A stretch of 64,000 nucleotides of DNA. Origin: Bombus terrestris (taxonomy: Eukaryota; Arthropoda; Insecta; Hymenoptera; Apidae). The translations under genes were made by a program, and so were the position numbers. Below the pieces are notes generated by a model. It searched no databases, was not told the origin of the DNA, and worked only from the letters and a program-made list of their open reading frames with translations. Positions 1 to 14,034 of the stretch are shown here, piece after piece. The stretch lies in contig NC_063275.1 of NCBI RefSeq assembly GCF_910591885.1, forward strand, positions 9,846,501-9,910,500. Reading direction: 5' to 3'. Numbering within the stretch: the stretch's first letter is position 1; each line of letters starts with the position of its first letter.

Positions 1-30
1 TACATAACTTTATACGTTATATCGTAATAG

Positions 31-60
31 TATATAACATGATACGATATATCCTAATGC
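31..60 (+). repeat. Variant monomer class with ACATGATACGAT
   Basis: This recurrent class has CATGAT in place of CGTTAT at monomer positions 8-13, CGATAT at 15-20 and the ending CCTAATGC. The same class recurs many times per kilobase with either a GTAATGC or CTAATGC end. It supplies the only common ATG in the open frame (monomer position 9), which is why most apparent reading frames start there. The change of CpG to CpA at positions 8-9 is the one expected from deamination of a methylated cytosine on the opposite strand, followed by spread of the variant. Confidence 0.85.
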
Positions 61-510
61 TATATAACGTTACACCTTATATCGTAATAGTATATAACGT
101 TATACGTAATATCGTAACAGTATTTAACGTTATACGTTATATCGTAATACTATATAACGTTATTCGATATAACGTAATACTATATAACGTTATACGATAT
201 AACGTAATACTATATAACATGATACGATATATCCTAATGCTATATAACGTTACACCCTGTATCGTATTAGTATATAACGTTATACGTTATATCGCAATAG
301 TATATAACGTTATACGATATATCCTAATGCTATATAACGTTACACCTTGTATCGCAATAGTATATAACGTTATACGTTATATCGCAATAGTATATAACGT
401 TATACGATATATCCTAATGCTATATAACGTTACACCTTGTATCGCAATAGTATATAACGTTATACGTTATATCGTAACAGTATTTAACGTTATACGTTAT
501 ATCGTAATAC

Positions 511-540
511 TATATAACGATTTACGTTCTAACGTAATAC
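511..540 (+). repeat. Variant monomer class with CGATTTACGTTCTAACG
   Basis: Compared with the consensus this class changes monomer positions 10, 12, 19, 22 and 30, making it one of the most divergent forms (5 of 30). It nearly always follows a TATTTAACG monomer and precedes either a CGATATACG monomer or a GTGATACG monomer, so it marks a fixed-order subunit. Its frame reads YNDLRSNVIL. The recurring order of about eight monomers around it (roughly 240 bp) is seen at 2221-2430, 7201-7420, 10831-11050 and many other places. Confidence 0.8.
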
Positions 541-549
541 TATATAACG

Positions 550-870
550 ATATACGTTATAACGTAATACTATATGACGTGATACGATATATCCTAATGC
601 TACATAACGTTATATCTTGAATCGCAATAGTATATAACGTTATACGTTATATCGTAATTGTATATAACGTTATACGATATAACGTATTACTATATAACGA
701 GATATGATATATCGTAATCCTATATAACGTTATAACTTATATCGTAATAATATATAACGTTATACGTTATATCGTAATAGTATAAAACGTTATACGTTAT
801 ATCCTAATACTATATAACGCTATACGACATAACGTAATACTATGTAACATGATACGATATATCGTAATGC
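550..870 (+). repeat. Satellite segment between duplicated blocks
   Basis: Ordinary 30-bp monomers in register, including the AACTTATATCG, GTATAAAACG and CGACATAACG variants that reappear as a set at about 7081-7200, 11641-11760 and elsewhere. These variants carry in-frame stops (TGA in the GAGATATGAT form, TAA in the TATAAAACG form). I see no gene or unique sequence here. Confidence 0.8.
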
Positions 871-1350
871 TATATAACGTTATACCATGTATCGTAATAG
901 TATATAACGTTATACGCTATATCGTAACAGTATTTAACGTTATACGATATAACGCAATACTATATAACGTTATGTGATATAACGTAATACTATATAACAT
1001 GATACGATATATCTTAATGCTACATAACGTTATACCTTGAATCGCAATAGTATATAGCGTTATACGTTATATAGTAATTGTATATAACGTTATACGTTGT
1101 ATCGTAATTGTATATAACGTTATACGTTATATCGTAACAGTATTTAACGTTATAGGTTATAACGTAATACTATATAACGTTATACGTTATATCGTAATAG
1201 TATATAACATGATACGATATATCCTAATGATATATAACGTTACACCTTGTATCGTAATAGTGAATAACGTTATACGTAATATCGTAACAGTATTTAACGT
1301 TATACGTTATATCGTAATAGTATATAACGTTATGCGTTATATCGTAATAG

Positions 1351-1380
1351 TATATAACGTTATACGTTATATCGTAATAG
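1351..1380 (+). repeat. Reference monomer (exact consensus copy)
   Basis: This copy matches the most common form at every position. Monomer positions 1-9 read TATATAACG. Positions 3-14 are the perfect 12-bp palindrome TATAACGTTATA. Positions 15-24 are the core CGTTATATCG. Positions 25-30 are TAATAG. Positions 2-9 (ATATAACG) and 15-22 (CGTTATAT) are reverse complements separated by five bases, so each copy could form an 8-bp-stem hairpin or cruciform. Three CpG steps fall at positions 8, 15 and 23. Most variation is at positions 9-13, at 17, 19 and 22, and in the last seven bases (GTAATAG, GTAATAC, GTAACAG, GCAATAG, GTTATAC, CTAATGC, GTAATTG and others). Confidence 0.95.
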
Positions 1381-1920
1381 TATATAACATGATACGATAT
1401 ATCCTAATGCTATATAACGTTACACCTTATATCGTAATAGTATATAACGTTATACGTAATATCGTAATAGTATTTAACGTTATACGTTATATCGTAATAC
1501 TATATAACGTTATTCGATATAACGTAATACTATATAACGTTATACGATATAACGTAATACTATATAACATGATACGATATATCCTAATGCTATATAACGT
1601 TACACCCTGTATCGTATTAGTATATAACGTTATACGTTATATCGCAATAGTATATAACGTTATACGATATATCCTAATGCTATATAACGTTACACCTTGT
1701 ATCGCAATAGTATATAACGTTATACGTTATATCGCAATAGTATATAACGTTATACGATATATCCTAATGCTATATAACGTTACACCTTGTATCGCAATAG
1801 TATATAACGTTATACGTTATATCGTAACAGTATTTAACTTTATACGTTACATCGTAATACTATATAACGATTTACGTTCTAACGTAATACTATATAACGT
1901 GATACGATATATCGTAAAGC

Positions 1921-1947
1921 TATATAACGTTATACCATGTATCGTAG
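1921..1947 (+). repeat. 27-bp short monomer (one TAG lost)
   Basis: The sibling copies at 5938-5967 and 17278-17307 end in GTAGTAGTAT, where two TAG triplets precede the next unit. Here only one TAG remains, which gives 27 bp and shifts the downstream register by three. Loss of one of two adjacent identical triplets is the signature of replication slippage. Because three bases were lost, the long open frame across it stays open. Confidence 0.93.
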
Positions 1948-2480
1948 TATATAACGTTATACGTAATATCGCAATAGTATATAACGTTATACGTTATACC
2001 GTAACAGTATATAACGTTATACGTTATATCGTAATACCATATAACGTTATACGTTATAACGTAATACTATATAACGTGATGCGATATATCGTAATGCTAT
2101 ATAACGTTATACGTAATATCGTAACAGTATTTAACGTTATGCGTTATATCGTAATACTATATAACGATTTACGTTCTAACGTAATACTATATAACGATAT
2201 ACGTTATAACGTGATACTATATAGCGTGATACGATATATCCTAATGCTATATAACGTTACACCTTGTATCGTAATAGTATATAACGTTATACGTTATATC
2301 GTAACAGTATTTAACGTTATACGTTATATCGTAATACTATATAACGATTTACGTTCTAACGTAATACTATATAACGATATACGTTATAACGTAATACTAT
2401 ATAACGTGATACGATATATCCTAATGCTACATAACGTTATACCTTGAATCGCAATAGTATATAACGTTATACGTTATATC

Positions 2481-2961
2481 GCAATAGTATATAACGTTAT
2501 ACGATATAACGTATTACTATATAAAGAGATATGATATATCGTAATGCTATATAACGTTATAACTTATATCGTAATAATATATAACGTTATACGTTATATC
2601 GTAATAGTATATAACATGATACGATATATCCTAATGCTATATAACGTTACACCTTGTATCGTAATAGTGAATAACGTTATACGTAATATCGTAACAGTAT
2701 TTAACGTTATACGTTATATCGCAATAGTATATAACGTTATACGTTATATCGTAATAGTATATAACATGATACGATATATCGTAATGCTATATAACGTTAT
2801 ACCATGTATCGTAATAGTGTATAACGTTCTACGTTATATCGCAATAGTATATGACGTTATACGCTATATCGTAACAGTATTTAACGTTACACGATATAAC
2901 GTAATACTATATAACGTTATGTGATATAACGTAATACTATATAACATGATACGATATATCT
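2481..2961 (+). repeat. Satellite segment left of the 11.1-kb block
   Basis: Sixteen or so monomers with the usual variant set (GAGATATGAT, AACTTATATCG, ACATGATACGAT, GTGAATAACG, CGTTCTACG). Similar orders occur near 7861-8280, but with scattered differences, so this is an older relative rather than a recent copy. No gene or unique sequence is present. Confidence 0.75.
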
Positions 2962-5900
2962 TAATGCTACATAACGTTATACCTTGAATCGCAATAGTAT
3001 ATAACGTTATACGTTATATCGTAATTGTATATAACGTTATACGTTATATCGTAACAGTATTTAACGTTATACGTTATAACGTAATACTATATAACGTTAT
3101 ACGTTATATCGTAATAGTATATAACATGATACGATATATCCTAATGCTATATAACGTTACACCTTATATCGTAATAGTATATAACGTTATACGTAATATC
3201 GTAAGAGTATTTAACGTTATACGTTATATCGTAATAGTATATAACGTTATACGATATAACGTAATACTATATAACGTTATATGATATAACGTAATACTAT
3301 ATAACATGATACGATATATCCTAATGCTACATAACGTTATTCCTTGAATCGCAATAGTATATAACGTTATACGTTATATCGTAATTGTATATAACATTAT
3401 ACGTTATATCGTAACAGTATTTAACGTTATACGTTATATCGTAATAGTATATAACATGATACGATATATCGTAATGCTATATAACGTTATACGTTATATC
3501 GCAATAGTATATAACGTTATACGATATAACGTAATACTATATAACGTTATACGTTATATCGTAATAGTATATAACATGATACGATATATCCTAATGCTAT
3601 ATAACGTTACACCTTATATCGTAATAGTATATAACGTTATACGTAATATCGTAACAGTATTTAACGTTATACGTTATATCGTAATACTATATAACCTTAT
3701 TCGATATAACGTAATACTATATAACGTTATACGATATAACGTAATACTATATAACATGATACGATATATCCTAATGCTATATAACGTTACACCCTGTATC
3801 GTAATGGTATATAACGTTATACGCAATATCGTAACAGTATTTAACGTTATACGTTGTATCGTAATAGTATATAACGTTATACGTTATATCGTAATAGTAT
3901 ATAACATGATACGATATATCGTAATGCTATATAACGTTATACCATGTATCGTAATAGTATATAACGTTATACGTTATATCGCAATAGTATATAACGTTAT
4001 ACGATATAACGTAACAGTATTTAACGTTATACGTTATATCGTAATACCATATAACGTTATACGTTATAACGTAATACTATATAACGTGATGCGATATATC
4101 GTAATGCTATATAACGTTATACGTAATATCGTAACAGTATTTAACGTTATACGTTATATCGTAATACTATATAACGATTTACGTTCTAACGTAATACTAT
4201 ATAACGATATACGTTCTAACGTAATACTATATAACGATTTACGTTCTAACGTAATACTATATAACGTGATACGATATATCGTAAAGCTATATAACGTTAT
4301 ACCATGTATCGTAGTAGTATATAACGTTATACGTAATATCGCAATAGTATATAACGTTATACGTTATACCGTAACAGTATATAACGTTATACGTTATATC
4401 GTAATACCATATAACGTTATACGTTATAACGTAATACTATATAACGTGATGCGATATATCGTAATGCTATATAACGTTATACGTAATATCGTAACAGTAT
4501 TTAACGTTATACGTTATATCGTAATACTATATAACGATTTACGTTCTAACGTAATACTATATAACGATATACGTTATAACGTAATACTATATAACGTGAT
4601 ACGATATATCCTAATGCTATATAACGTTACACCTTGTATCGTAATAGTATATAACGTTATACGTTATATCGTAACAGTATTTAACGTTATACGTTATATC
4701 GTAATACTATATAACGATTTACGTTCTAACGTAATACTATATAACGATATACGTTATAACGTAATACTATATAACGTTATACCATGTATCGTAATAGTAT
4801 ATAACGTTATACGCTATATCGTAACAGTATTTAACGTTATACGATATAACGTAATACTATATAACGTTATGTGATATAACGTAATACTATATAACATGAT
4901 ACGATATATCTTAATGCTACATAACGTTATACCTTGAATCGCAATAGTATATAGCGTTATACGTTATATAGTAATTGTATATAACGTTATACGTTATATC
5001 GTAATTGTATATAACGTTATACGTTATATCGTAACAGTATTTAACGTTATACGTTATAACGTAATACTATATAACGTTATACGTTATATCGTAATAGTAT
5101 ATAACATGATACGATATATCCTAATGATATATAACGTTACACCTTGTATCGTAATAGTGAATAACGTTATACGTAATATCGTAACAGTATTTAACGTTAT
5201 ACGTTATATCGTAATAGTATATAACGTTATGCGTTATATCGTAATAGTATATAACGTTATACGTTATATCGTAATAGTATATAACATGATACGATATATC
5301 GTAATGCTATATAACGTTATACGTTATATCGCAATAGTATATAACGTTATACGATATAACGTAATACTATATAACGTTATACGTTATATCGTAATAGTAT
5401 ATAACATGATACGATATATCCTAATGCTATATAACGTTACACCTTATATCGTAATAGTATATAACGTTATACGTAATATCGTAACAGTATTTAACGTTAT
5501 ACGTTATATCGTAATACTATATAACGTTATTCGATATAACGTAATACTATATAACGTTATACGATATAACGTAATACTATATAACATGATACGATATATC
5601 CTAATGCTATATAACGTTACACCCTGTATCGTATTAGTATATAACGTTATACGTTATATCGCAATAGTATATAACGTTATACGATATATCCTAATGCTAT
5701 ATAACGTTACACCTTGTATCGCAATAGTATATAACGTTATACGTTATATCGCAATAGTATATAACGTTATACGATATATCCTAATGCTATATAACGCTAC
5801 ACCTTGTATCGCAATAGTATATAACGTTATACGTTATATCGTAACAGTATTTAACGTTATACGTTATATCGTAATACTATATAACGATTTACGTTCTAAC

Positions 5901-8398
5901 GTAATACTATATAACGTGATACGATATATCGTAAAGCTATATAACGTTATACCATGTATCGTAGTAGTATATAACGTTATACGTAATATCGCAATAGTAT
6001 ATAACGTTATACGTTATACCGTAACAGTATATAACGTTATACGTTATATCGTAATACCATATAACGTTATACGTTATAACGTAATACTATATAGCGTGAT
6101 GCGATATATCGTAATGCTATATAACGTTATACGTAATATCGTAACAGTATTTAACGTTATGCGTTATATCGTAATACTATATAACGATTTACGTTCTAAC
6201 GTAATACTATATAACGATATACGTTATAACGTAATACTATATAACGTGATACGATATATCCTAATGCTATATAACGTTACACCTTGTATCGTAATAGTAT
6301 ATAACGTTATACGTTATATCGTAACAGTATTTAACGTTATACGTTATATCGTAATACTATATAACGATTTACGTTCTAACGTAATACTATATAACGATAT
6401 ACGTTATAACATAATACTATATAACGTGATACGATATATCCTAATGCTACATAACGTTATACCTTGAATCGCAATAGTATATAACGTTATACGTTATATC
6501 GTAATTGTATATAACGTTATACGATATAACGTAATACTATATAACATGATGCGATATCTCGTAATGTTATATAACTTTATACGTTGTATAGTAATAGTGT
6601 ATAACGTTATACGTTACATCGTAACAGTATATAACATGATACGATATATCGTAATGCTATATACCGTTATACGTTCTAGCGCAATAGTATATAACGTTAT
6701 ACGATATAACGTAATACTATATAACATGATGCGATATCTCGTAATGTTATATAACGTTATACGTTGTATAGTAATAGTGTATAACGTTATACGATATATC
6801 GTTATACTATATAACGTTATACGTTATATCGTTATACTATATAACGTTATACGTTATATCGTTATACTATATAACGTTATACGTTATATCGTAACAGTAT
6901 ATAACGTTATAACTTATATCGTAATAGTATATAACGTTATACGTTATAACGAATTACTATATAACATGATACGATATTTCGTAATGCTATATAACGTTAT
7001 ACGTTATATCGCAATAGTATATAACGTTATACGATATAACGTATTACTATATAACGAGATATGATATATCGTAATCCTATATAACGTTATAACTTATATC
7101 GTAATAATATATAACGTTATACGTTATATCGTAATAGTATAAAACGTTACACGTTATATCCTAATACTCTATAACGCTATACGACATAACGTAATACTAT
7201 GTAACATGATACGATATATCGTAATGCTATATAACGTTACACCTTGTATCGTAATAGTATATAACGTTATACGTTATATCGTAACAGTATTTAACGTTAT
7301 ACGTTATATCGTAATACTATATAACGATTTACGTTCTAACGTAATACTATATAACGATATACGTTATAACGTAATACTATATAACGTGATACGATATATC
7401 CTAATGCTACATAACGTTATACCTTGAATCGCAATAGTATATAACGTTATACTTTATATCGTAATTGTATATAACGTTATACGATATAACGTAATACTAT
7501 ATAACATGATGCGATATCTCGTAATGTTATATAACGTTATACGTTGTATAGTAATAGTGTATAACGTTATACGTTATGTCGTAACAGTATATATCATGAT
7601 ACGATATATCGCAATGCTATATACCGTTATACGTTCTAGCGCAATAGTATATAACGTTATACGATATAACGTAATACTATATAACATGATGCGATATCTC
7701 GTAATGTTATATAACGTTATACGTTGTATAGTAATAGTGTATAACGTTATACGATATATCGTTATACTATATAACGATATACGTTATATCGTTATACTAT
7801 ATAACGTTATACGTTATATCGTAACAGTATTTAACGTTATACGTTATATCGTAATAGTATATAACATGATACGATATATCGTATTGCTATATAACGTTAT
7901 ACGTTATATCGCAATAGTATATAACGTTATACGTTATATCGTAATAGTATATAACATGATACGATATATCCTAATGCTATATAACGTTACACCTTGTATC
8001 GTAACAGTGAATAACGTTATACGTAATATCGTAACAGTATTTAACGTTATACGTTATATCGTAATAGTATATAACGTTATACGTTATATCGTGATAGTAT
8101 ATAACATGATACGATATATCGTAATGCTATATAACGTTATACCATGTATCGTAATAGTGTATAACGTTCTACGTTATATCGCAATAGTATATAACGTTAT
8201 ACGCTATATCGGAACAGTATTTAACGTTATACGATATAACGTAATACTATATAACGTTATGTGATATAACGTAATAATATATAACATGATACGATATATC
8301 TTAATGCTACATAACGTTATACCTTGAATCGCAATAGTATATAACGTTATACGTTATATCGTAATTGTATATAACGTTATACGTTATATCGTAACAGT

Positions 8399-9485
8399 AT
8401 TTAACGTTATACGTTATAACGTAATACTATATAACGTTATACGTTATATCGTAATAGTATATAACATGATACGATATATCCTAATGCTACATAACGTTAT
8501 ACCTTGAATCGCAATAGTATATAACGTTATACGTTATATCGTAATTGTATATAACATTATACGTTATATCGTAACAGTATTTAACGTTATACGTTATATC
8601 GTAATAGTATATAACATGATACGATATATCGTAATGATATATAACGTTATACGTTATATCGCAATAGTATATAACGTTATACGATATAACGTAATACTAT
8701 ATAACGTTATATGATATAACGTAATACTATATAACATGATACGATATATCCTAATGCTACATAACGTTATACCTTGAATCGCAATAGTATATAACGTTAT
8801 ACGTTATATCGTAATTGTATATAACATTATACGTTATATCGTAACAGTATTTAACGTTATACGTTATATCGCAATAGTATATATCATGATACGATATATC
8901 GTAATGCTATATAACGTTATACGTTATATCGCAATAGTATATAACGTTATACGATATAACGTAATACTATATAACGTTATACGTTATATCGTAATAGTAT
9001 ATAACATGATACGATATATCCTAATGCTATATAACGTTACACCTTATATCGTAATAGTATATAACGTTATACGTAATATCGTAACAGTATTTAACGTTAT
9101 ACGTTATATCGTAATACTATATAACGATTTACGTTCTAACGTAATACTATATAACGATATACGTTATAACGTAATACTATATAACGTGATACGATATATC
9201 CTAATGCTACATAACGTTATACCTTGAATCGCAATAGTATATAACGTTATACTTTATATCGTAATTGTATATAACGTTATACGATATAACGTAATACTAT
9301 ATAACATGATGCGATATCTCGTAATGTTATATAACTTTATACGTTGTATAGTAATAGTGTATAACGTTATACGTTACATCGTAACAGTATATAACATGAT
9401 ACGATATATCGTAATGCTATATACCGTTATACGTTCTAGCGCAATAGTATATAACGTTATACGATATAACGTAATACTATATAAC
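8399..9485 (+). repeat. 1.09-kb block repeated 4,590 bp downstream
   Basis: The variant order matches 12989-14075 at an offset of 4,590 bp (153 monomers). Both contain the rare ATATCATGATACG monomer (near 8881 and 13471) and the ATAACATTATACG monomer. Differences include GTAATGATAT near 8631 and ATGACATGAT near 13891. The pair is therefore older than the 11,340-bp duplication, which copied both members (about 19739-20825 and 24329-25415). Confidence 0.87.
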
Positions 9486-12400
9486 ATGATGCGATATCTC
9501 GTAATGTTATATAACGTTATACGTTGTATAGTAATAGTGTATAACGTTATACGATATATCGTTATACTATATAACGTTATACGTTATATCGTTATACTAT
9601 ATAACGTTATACGTTATATCGTAATAGTATAAAACGTTACACGTTATATCCTAATACTGTATAACGCTATACGACATAACGTAATACTATGTAACATGAT
9701 ACGATATATCGTAATGCTATATAACGTTACACCTTGTATCGTAATAGTATATAACGTTATACGTTATATCGTAACAGTATTTAACGTTATACGTTATATC
9801 GTAATACTATATAACGATTTACGTTCTAACGTAATACTATATAACGATATACGTTATAACGTAATACTATATAACGTGATACGATATATCCTAATGCTAC
9901 ATAACGTTATACCTTGAATCGCAATAGTATATAACGTTATACTTTATATCGTAATTGTATATAACGTTATACGATATAACGTAATACTATATAACGTTAT
10001 ATGATATAACGTAATACTATATAACATGATACGATATATCCTAATGCTACATAACGTTATACCTTGAATCGCAATAGTATATGACGTTATACGTTATATC
10101 GTAATTGTATATAACATTATACGTTATATCGTAACAGTATTTAACGTTATACGTTATATCGTAATAGTATATATCATGATACGATATATCGTAATGCTAT
10201 ATAACGTTATACGTTATATCGCAATAGTATATAACGTTATACGATATAACGTAATACTATATAACGTTATACGTTATATCGTAATAGTATATAACATGAT
10301 ACGATATATCCTAATGCTATATAACGTTACACCTTATATCGTAATAGTATATAACGTTATACGTAATATCGTAACAGTATTTAACGTTATACGTTATATC
10401 GTAATACTATATAACGTTATTCGATATAACGTAATACTATATAACGTTATACGATATAACGTAATACTATATAACATGATACGATATATCCTAATGCTAT
10501 ATAGCGTTACACCCTGTATCGTAATGGTATATAACGTTATACGCAATATCGTAACAGTATTTAACGTTATACGTTGTATCGTAATAGTATATAACGTTAT
10601 ACGTTATACCGTAACAGTATATAACGTTATACGTTATATCGTAATACTATATAACGTTATACGTTATAACGTAATACTATATAACGTGATGCGATATATC
10701 GTAATGCTATATAACGTTGTACGTAATATCGTAACAGTATTTAACGTTATACGTTATATCGTAATACTATATAACGATTTACGTTCTAACGTAATACTAT
10801 ATAACGATATACGTTATAACGTAATACTATATAACGTGATACGATATATCCTAATGCTATATAACGTTACACCTTGTATCGTAATAGTATATAACGTTAT
10901 ACGTTATATCGTAACAGTATTTAACGTTATACGTTATATCGTAATACTATATAACGATTTACGTTCTAACGTAATACTATATAACGATATACGTTATAAC
11001 GTAATATTATATAACGTGATACGATATATCCTAATGCTACATAACGTTATACCTTGAATCGCAATAGTATATAACGTTATACGTTATATCGTAATTGTAT
11101 ATAACGTTATACGATATAACGTAATACTATATAACATGATGCGATATCTCGTAATGTTATATAACGTTATACGTTGTATAGTAATTGTGTATAACGTTAT
11201 ACGTTGTATCGTAACAGTATATAACATGATACGATATATCGTAATGCTATATACCGTTATACGTTCTAGCGCAATAGTATATAACGTTATACGATATAAC
11301 GTAATACTATATAACATGATGCGATATCTCGTAATGTTATATAACGTTATACGTTGTATAGTAATAGTGTAAAACGTTATACGATATATCGTTATACTAT
11401 ATAACGTTATACGTTATATCGTTATACTATATAACGTTATACGTTATATCGTAACAGTATATAACGTTATAACTTATATCGTAATAGTATATAACGTTAT
11501 ACGTTATAACGAATTACTATATAACATGATACGATATTTCCTAATGCTATATAACGTTATACGTTATATCGCAATAGTATATAACGTTATACGATATAAC
11601 GTATTACTATATAACGAGATATGATATATCGTAATCCTATATAACGTTATAACTTATATCGTAATAATATATAACGTTATACGTTATATCGTAATAGTAT
11701 AAAACGTTATACGTTATATCCTAATACTATATAACGCTATACGACATAACGTAATACTATGTAACATGATACGATATATCGTAATGCTATATAACGTTAT
11801 ACCATGTATCGTAATAGTATATAACGTTATACGTTATATCGCAATAGTATATAACGTTATACGTTATATCGTTATACTATATAACGTTATACGTTATATC
11901 GTTATACTATATAACGTTATACGTTATATCGTAACAGTATATAACGTTATAACTTATATCGTAATAGTATATAACGTTATAAGTTATAACGAATTACTAT
12001 ATAACATGATACGATATATCGTAATGCTATATAACGTTACACGTTATATCGCAATAGTATATAACGTTATACGATATAACGTAATACTATATAACATGAT
12101 ACGATACATCCTAATGGTATATAACGTTTCACCTTGTATCGTAATAGTATATAACGTCATACGTAATATCGTAACAGTATTTAACGTTATACGTTATATC
12201 GTAATACTATATAACGATTTACGTTCTAACGTAATACTATATAACGTGATACGATATATCGTAAAGCTATATAACGTTATACCATGTATCGCAATAGTAT
12301 ATAACGTTATACGTTATATCGCAATAGTATATAACGTTATACGTTATATCGTAACAGTATTTAACGTTATACGTTATATCGTAATAGTATATAACATGAT

Positions 12401-12927
12401 ACGATATATCGTATTGCTATATAACGTTATACGTTATATCGCAATAGTATATAACGTCGTACGTAATATCGTAACGGTATTTAACGTTATACGTTATATC
12501 GTAATACTATATAACGATTTACGTTCTAACGTAATACTATATAACGTGATACGATATATCGTAAAGCTATATAACGTTATACCATGTATCGTAGTAGTAT
12601 ATAACGTTATACGTAATATCGCAATAGTATATAACGTTATACGTTATACCGTAACAGTATATAACGTTATACGTTATATCGTAATACCATATAACGTTAT
12701 ACGATACAACGTAATACTATATAGCATGATACGATATATCCTAATGCTATATAACGTTACACCTTGTATCGTAATAGTATATAACGTTATACGTTATATC
12801 GTAACAGTATTTAACGTTATACGTTATATCGTAATACTATATAACGATTTACGTTCTAACGTAATACTATATAACGATATACGTTATAGCGTAATACTAT
12901 ATAACGTGATACGATATATCCTAATGC

Positions 12928-12957
12928 TACATAACGTTATACCTTCAATCATTATAG
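12928..12957 (+). repeat. Diagnostic marker monomer with TTCAATCATTATAG
   Basis: This form has CCTTCAATCATTATAG where related monomers have CCTTGAATCGCAATAG, so it lacks the third CpG and the in-frame TGA. Eight copies are present, starting at 12928, 24268, 29128, 35668, 40078, 47938, 53787 and 58797. There is one per large duplicated unit, which makes it a landmark for unit boundaries. Loss of the TGA is also what lets the longest pseudo-frames run on. Confidence 0.9.
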
Positions 12958-14034
12958 TATATAACGTTATACTTTATATCGTAATTGTATTTAACGTTAT
13001 ACGTTATAACGTAATACTATATAACGTTATACGTTATATCGTAATAGTATATAACATGATACGATATATCCTAATGCTACATAACGTTATACCTTGAATC
13101 GCAATAGTATATAACGTTATACGTTATATCGTAATTGTATATAACATTATACGTTATATCGTAACAGTATTTAACGTTATACGTTATATCGTAATAGTAT
13201 ATAACATGATACGATATATCGTAATGCTATATAACGTTATACGTTATATCGCAATAGTATATAACGTTATACGATATAACGTAATACTATATAACGTTAT
13301 ATGATATAACGTAATACTATATAACATGATACGATATATCCTAATGCTACATAACGTTATACCTTGAATCGCAAAAGTATATAACGTTATACGTTATATC
13401 GTAATTGTATATAACATTATACGTTATATCGTAACAGTATTTAACGTTATACGTTATATCGCAATAGTATATATCATGATACGATATATCGTAATGCTAT
13501 ATAACGTTATACGTTATATCGCAATAGTATATAACGTTATACGATATAACGTAATACTATATAACGTTATACGTTATATCGTAATAGTATATAACATGAT
13601 ACGATATATCCTAATGCTATATAACGTTACACCTTATATCGTAATAGTATATAACGTTATACGTAATATCGTAACAGTATTTAACGTTATACGTTATATC
13701 GTAATACTATATAACGATTTACGTTCTAACGTAATACTATATAACGATATACGTTATAACGTAATACTATATAACGTGATACGATATATCCTAATGCTAC
13801 ATAACGTTATACCTTGAATCGCAATAGTATATAACGTTATACTTTATATCGTAATTGTATATAACGTTATACGATATAACGTAATACTATATGACATGAT
13901 GCGATATCTCGTAATGTTATATAACTTTATACGTTGTATAGTAATAGTGTATAACGTTATACGTTACATCGTAACAGTATATAACATGATACGATATATC
14001 GTAATGCTATATACCGTTATACGTTCTAGCGCAA

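Larger units (their letters stand above)
11..549 (+). repeat. Left copy of a 1,350-bp-offset duplication
   Basis: The variant order here is repeated at about 1361-1899, 1,350 bp (45 monomers) downstream, with few substitutions; for example GTAACAG near 114-120 against GTAATAG near 1464-1470. Identity ends at 549/1899, where one copy continues with a CGATATACG monomer and the other with CGTGATACG. The left end is close to the window edge, so the real duplication may extend further left. Confidence 0.85.
871..2480 (+). repeat. 1.6-kb block that recurs at 4768-6500
   Basis: The variant order matches 4768-6500, including rare diagnostic changes: ATAGCG followed by ATATAGTAATTG (1051-1080 against 4948-4977) and the GTGAATAACG monomer. 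The offset is 3,897 bp on the left, 4,017 bp after a four-monomer (120-bp) segment present only in the downstream copy (about 5281-5400), and 4,020 bp after the 3-bp loss at 1921-1947. The same block occurs a third time at about 16108-17840 through the 11,340-bp duplication. Confidence 0.88.

Noticed and set aside
11084..11317. Reverse-strand open frame of 77 codons, repeated at 22424, 27284, 33824, 38264, 46334, 51943 and 56953
   Set aside because: It is a chance stop-free run of variant monomers on the other strand, overlapping an equally open forward frame, and it is copied along with the larger duplications.
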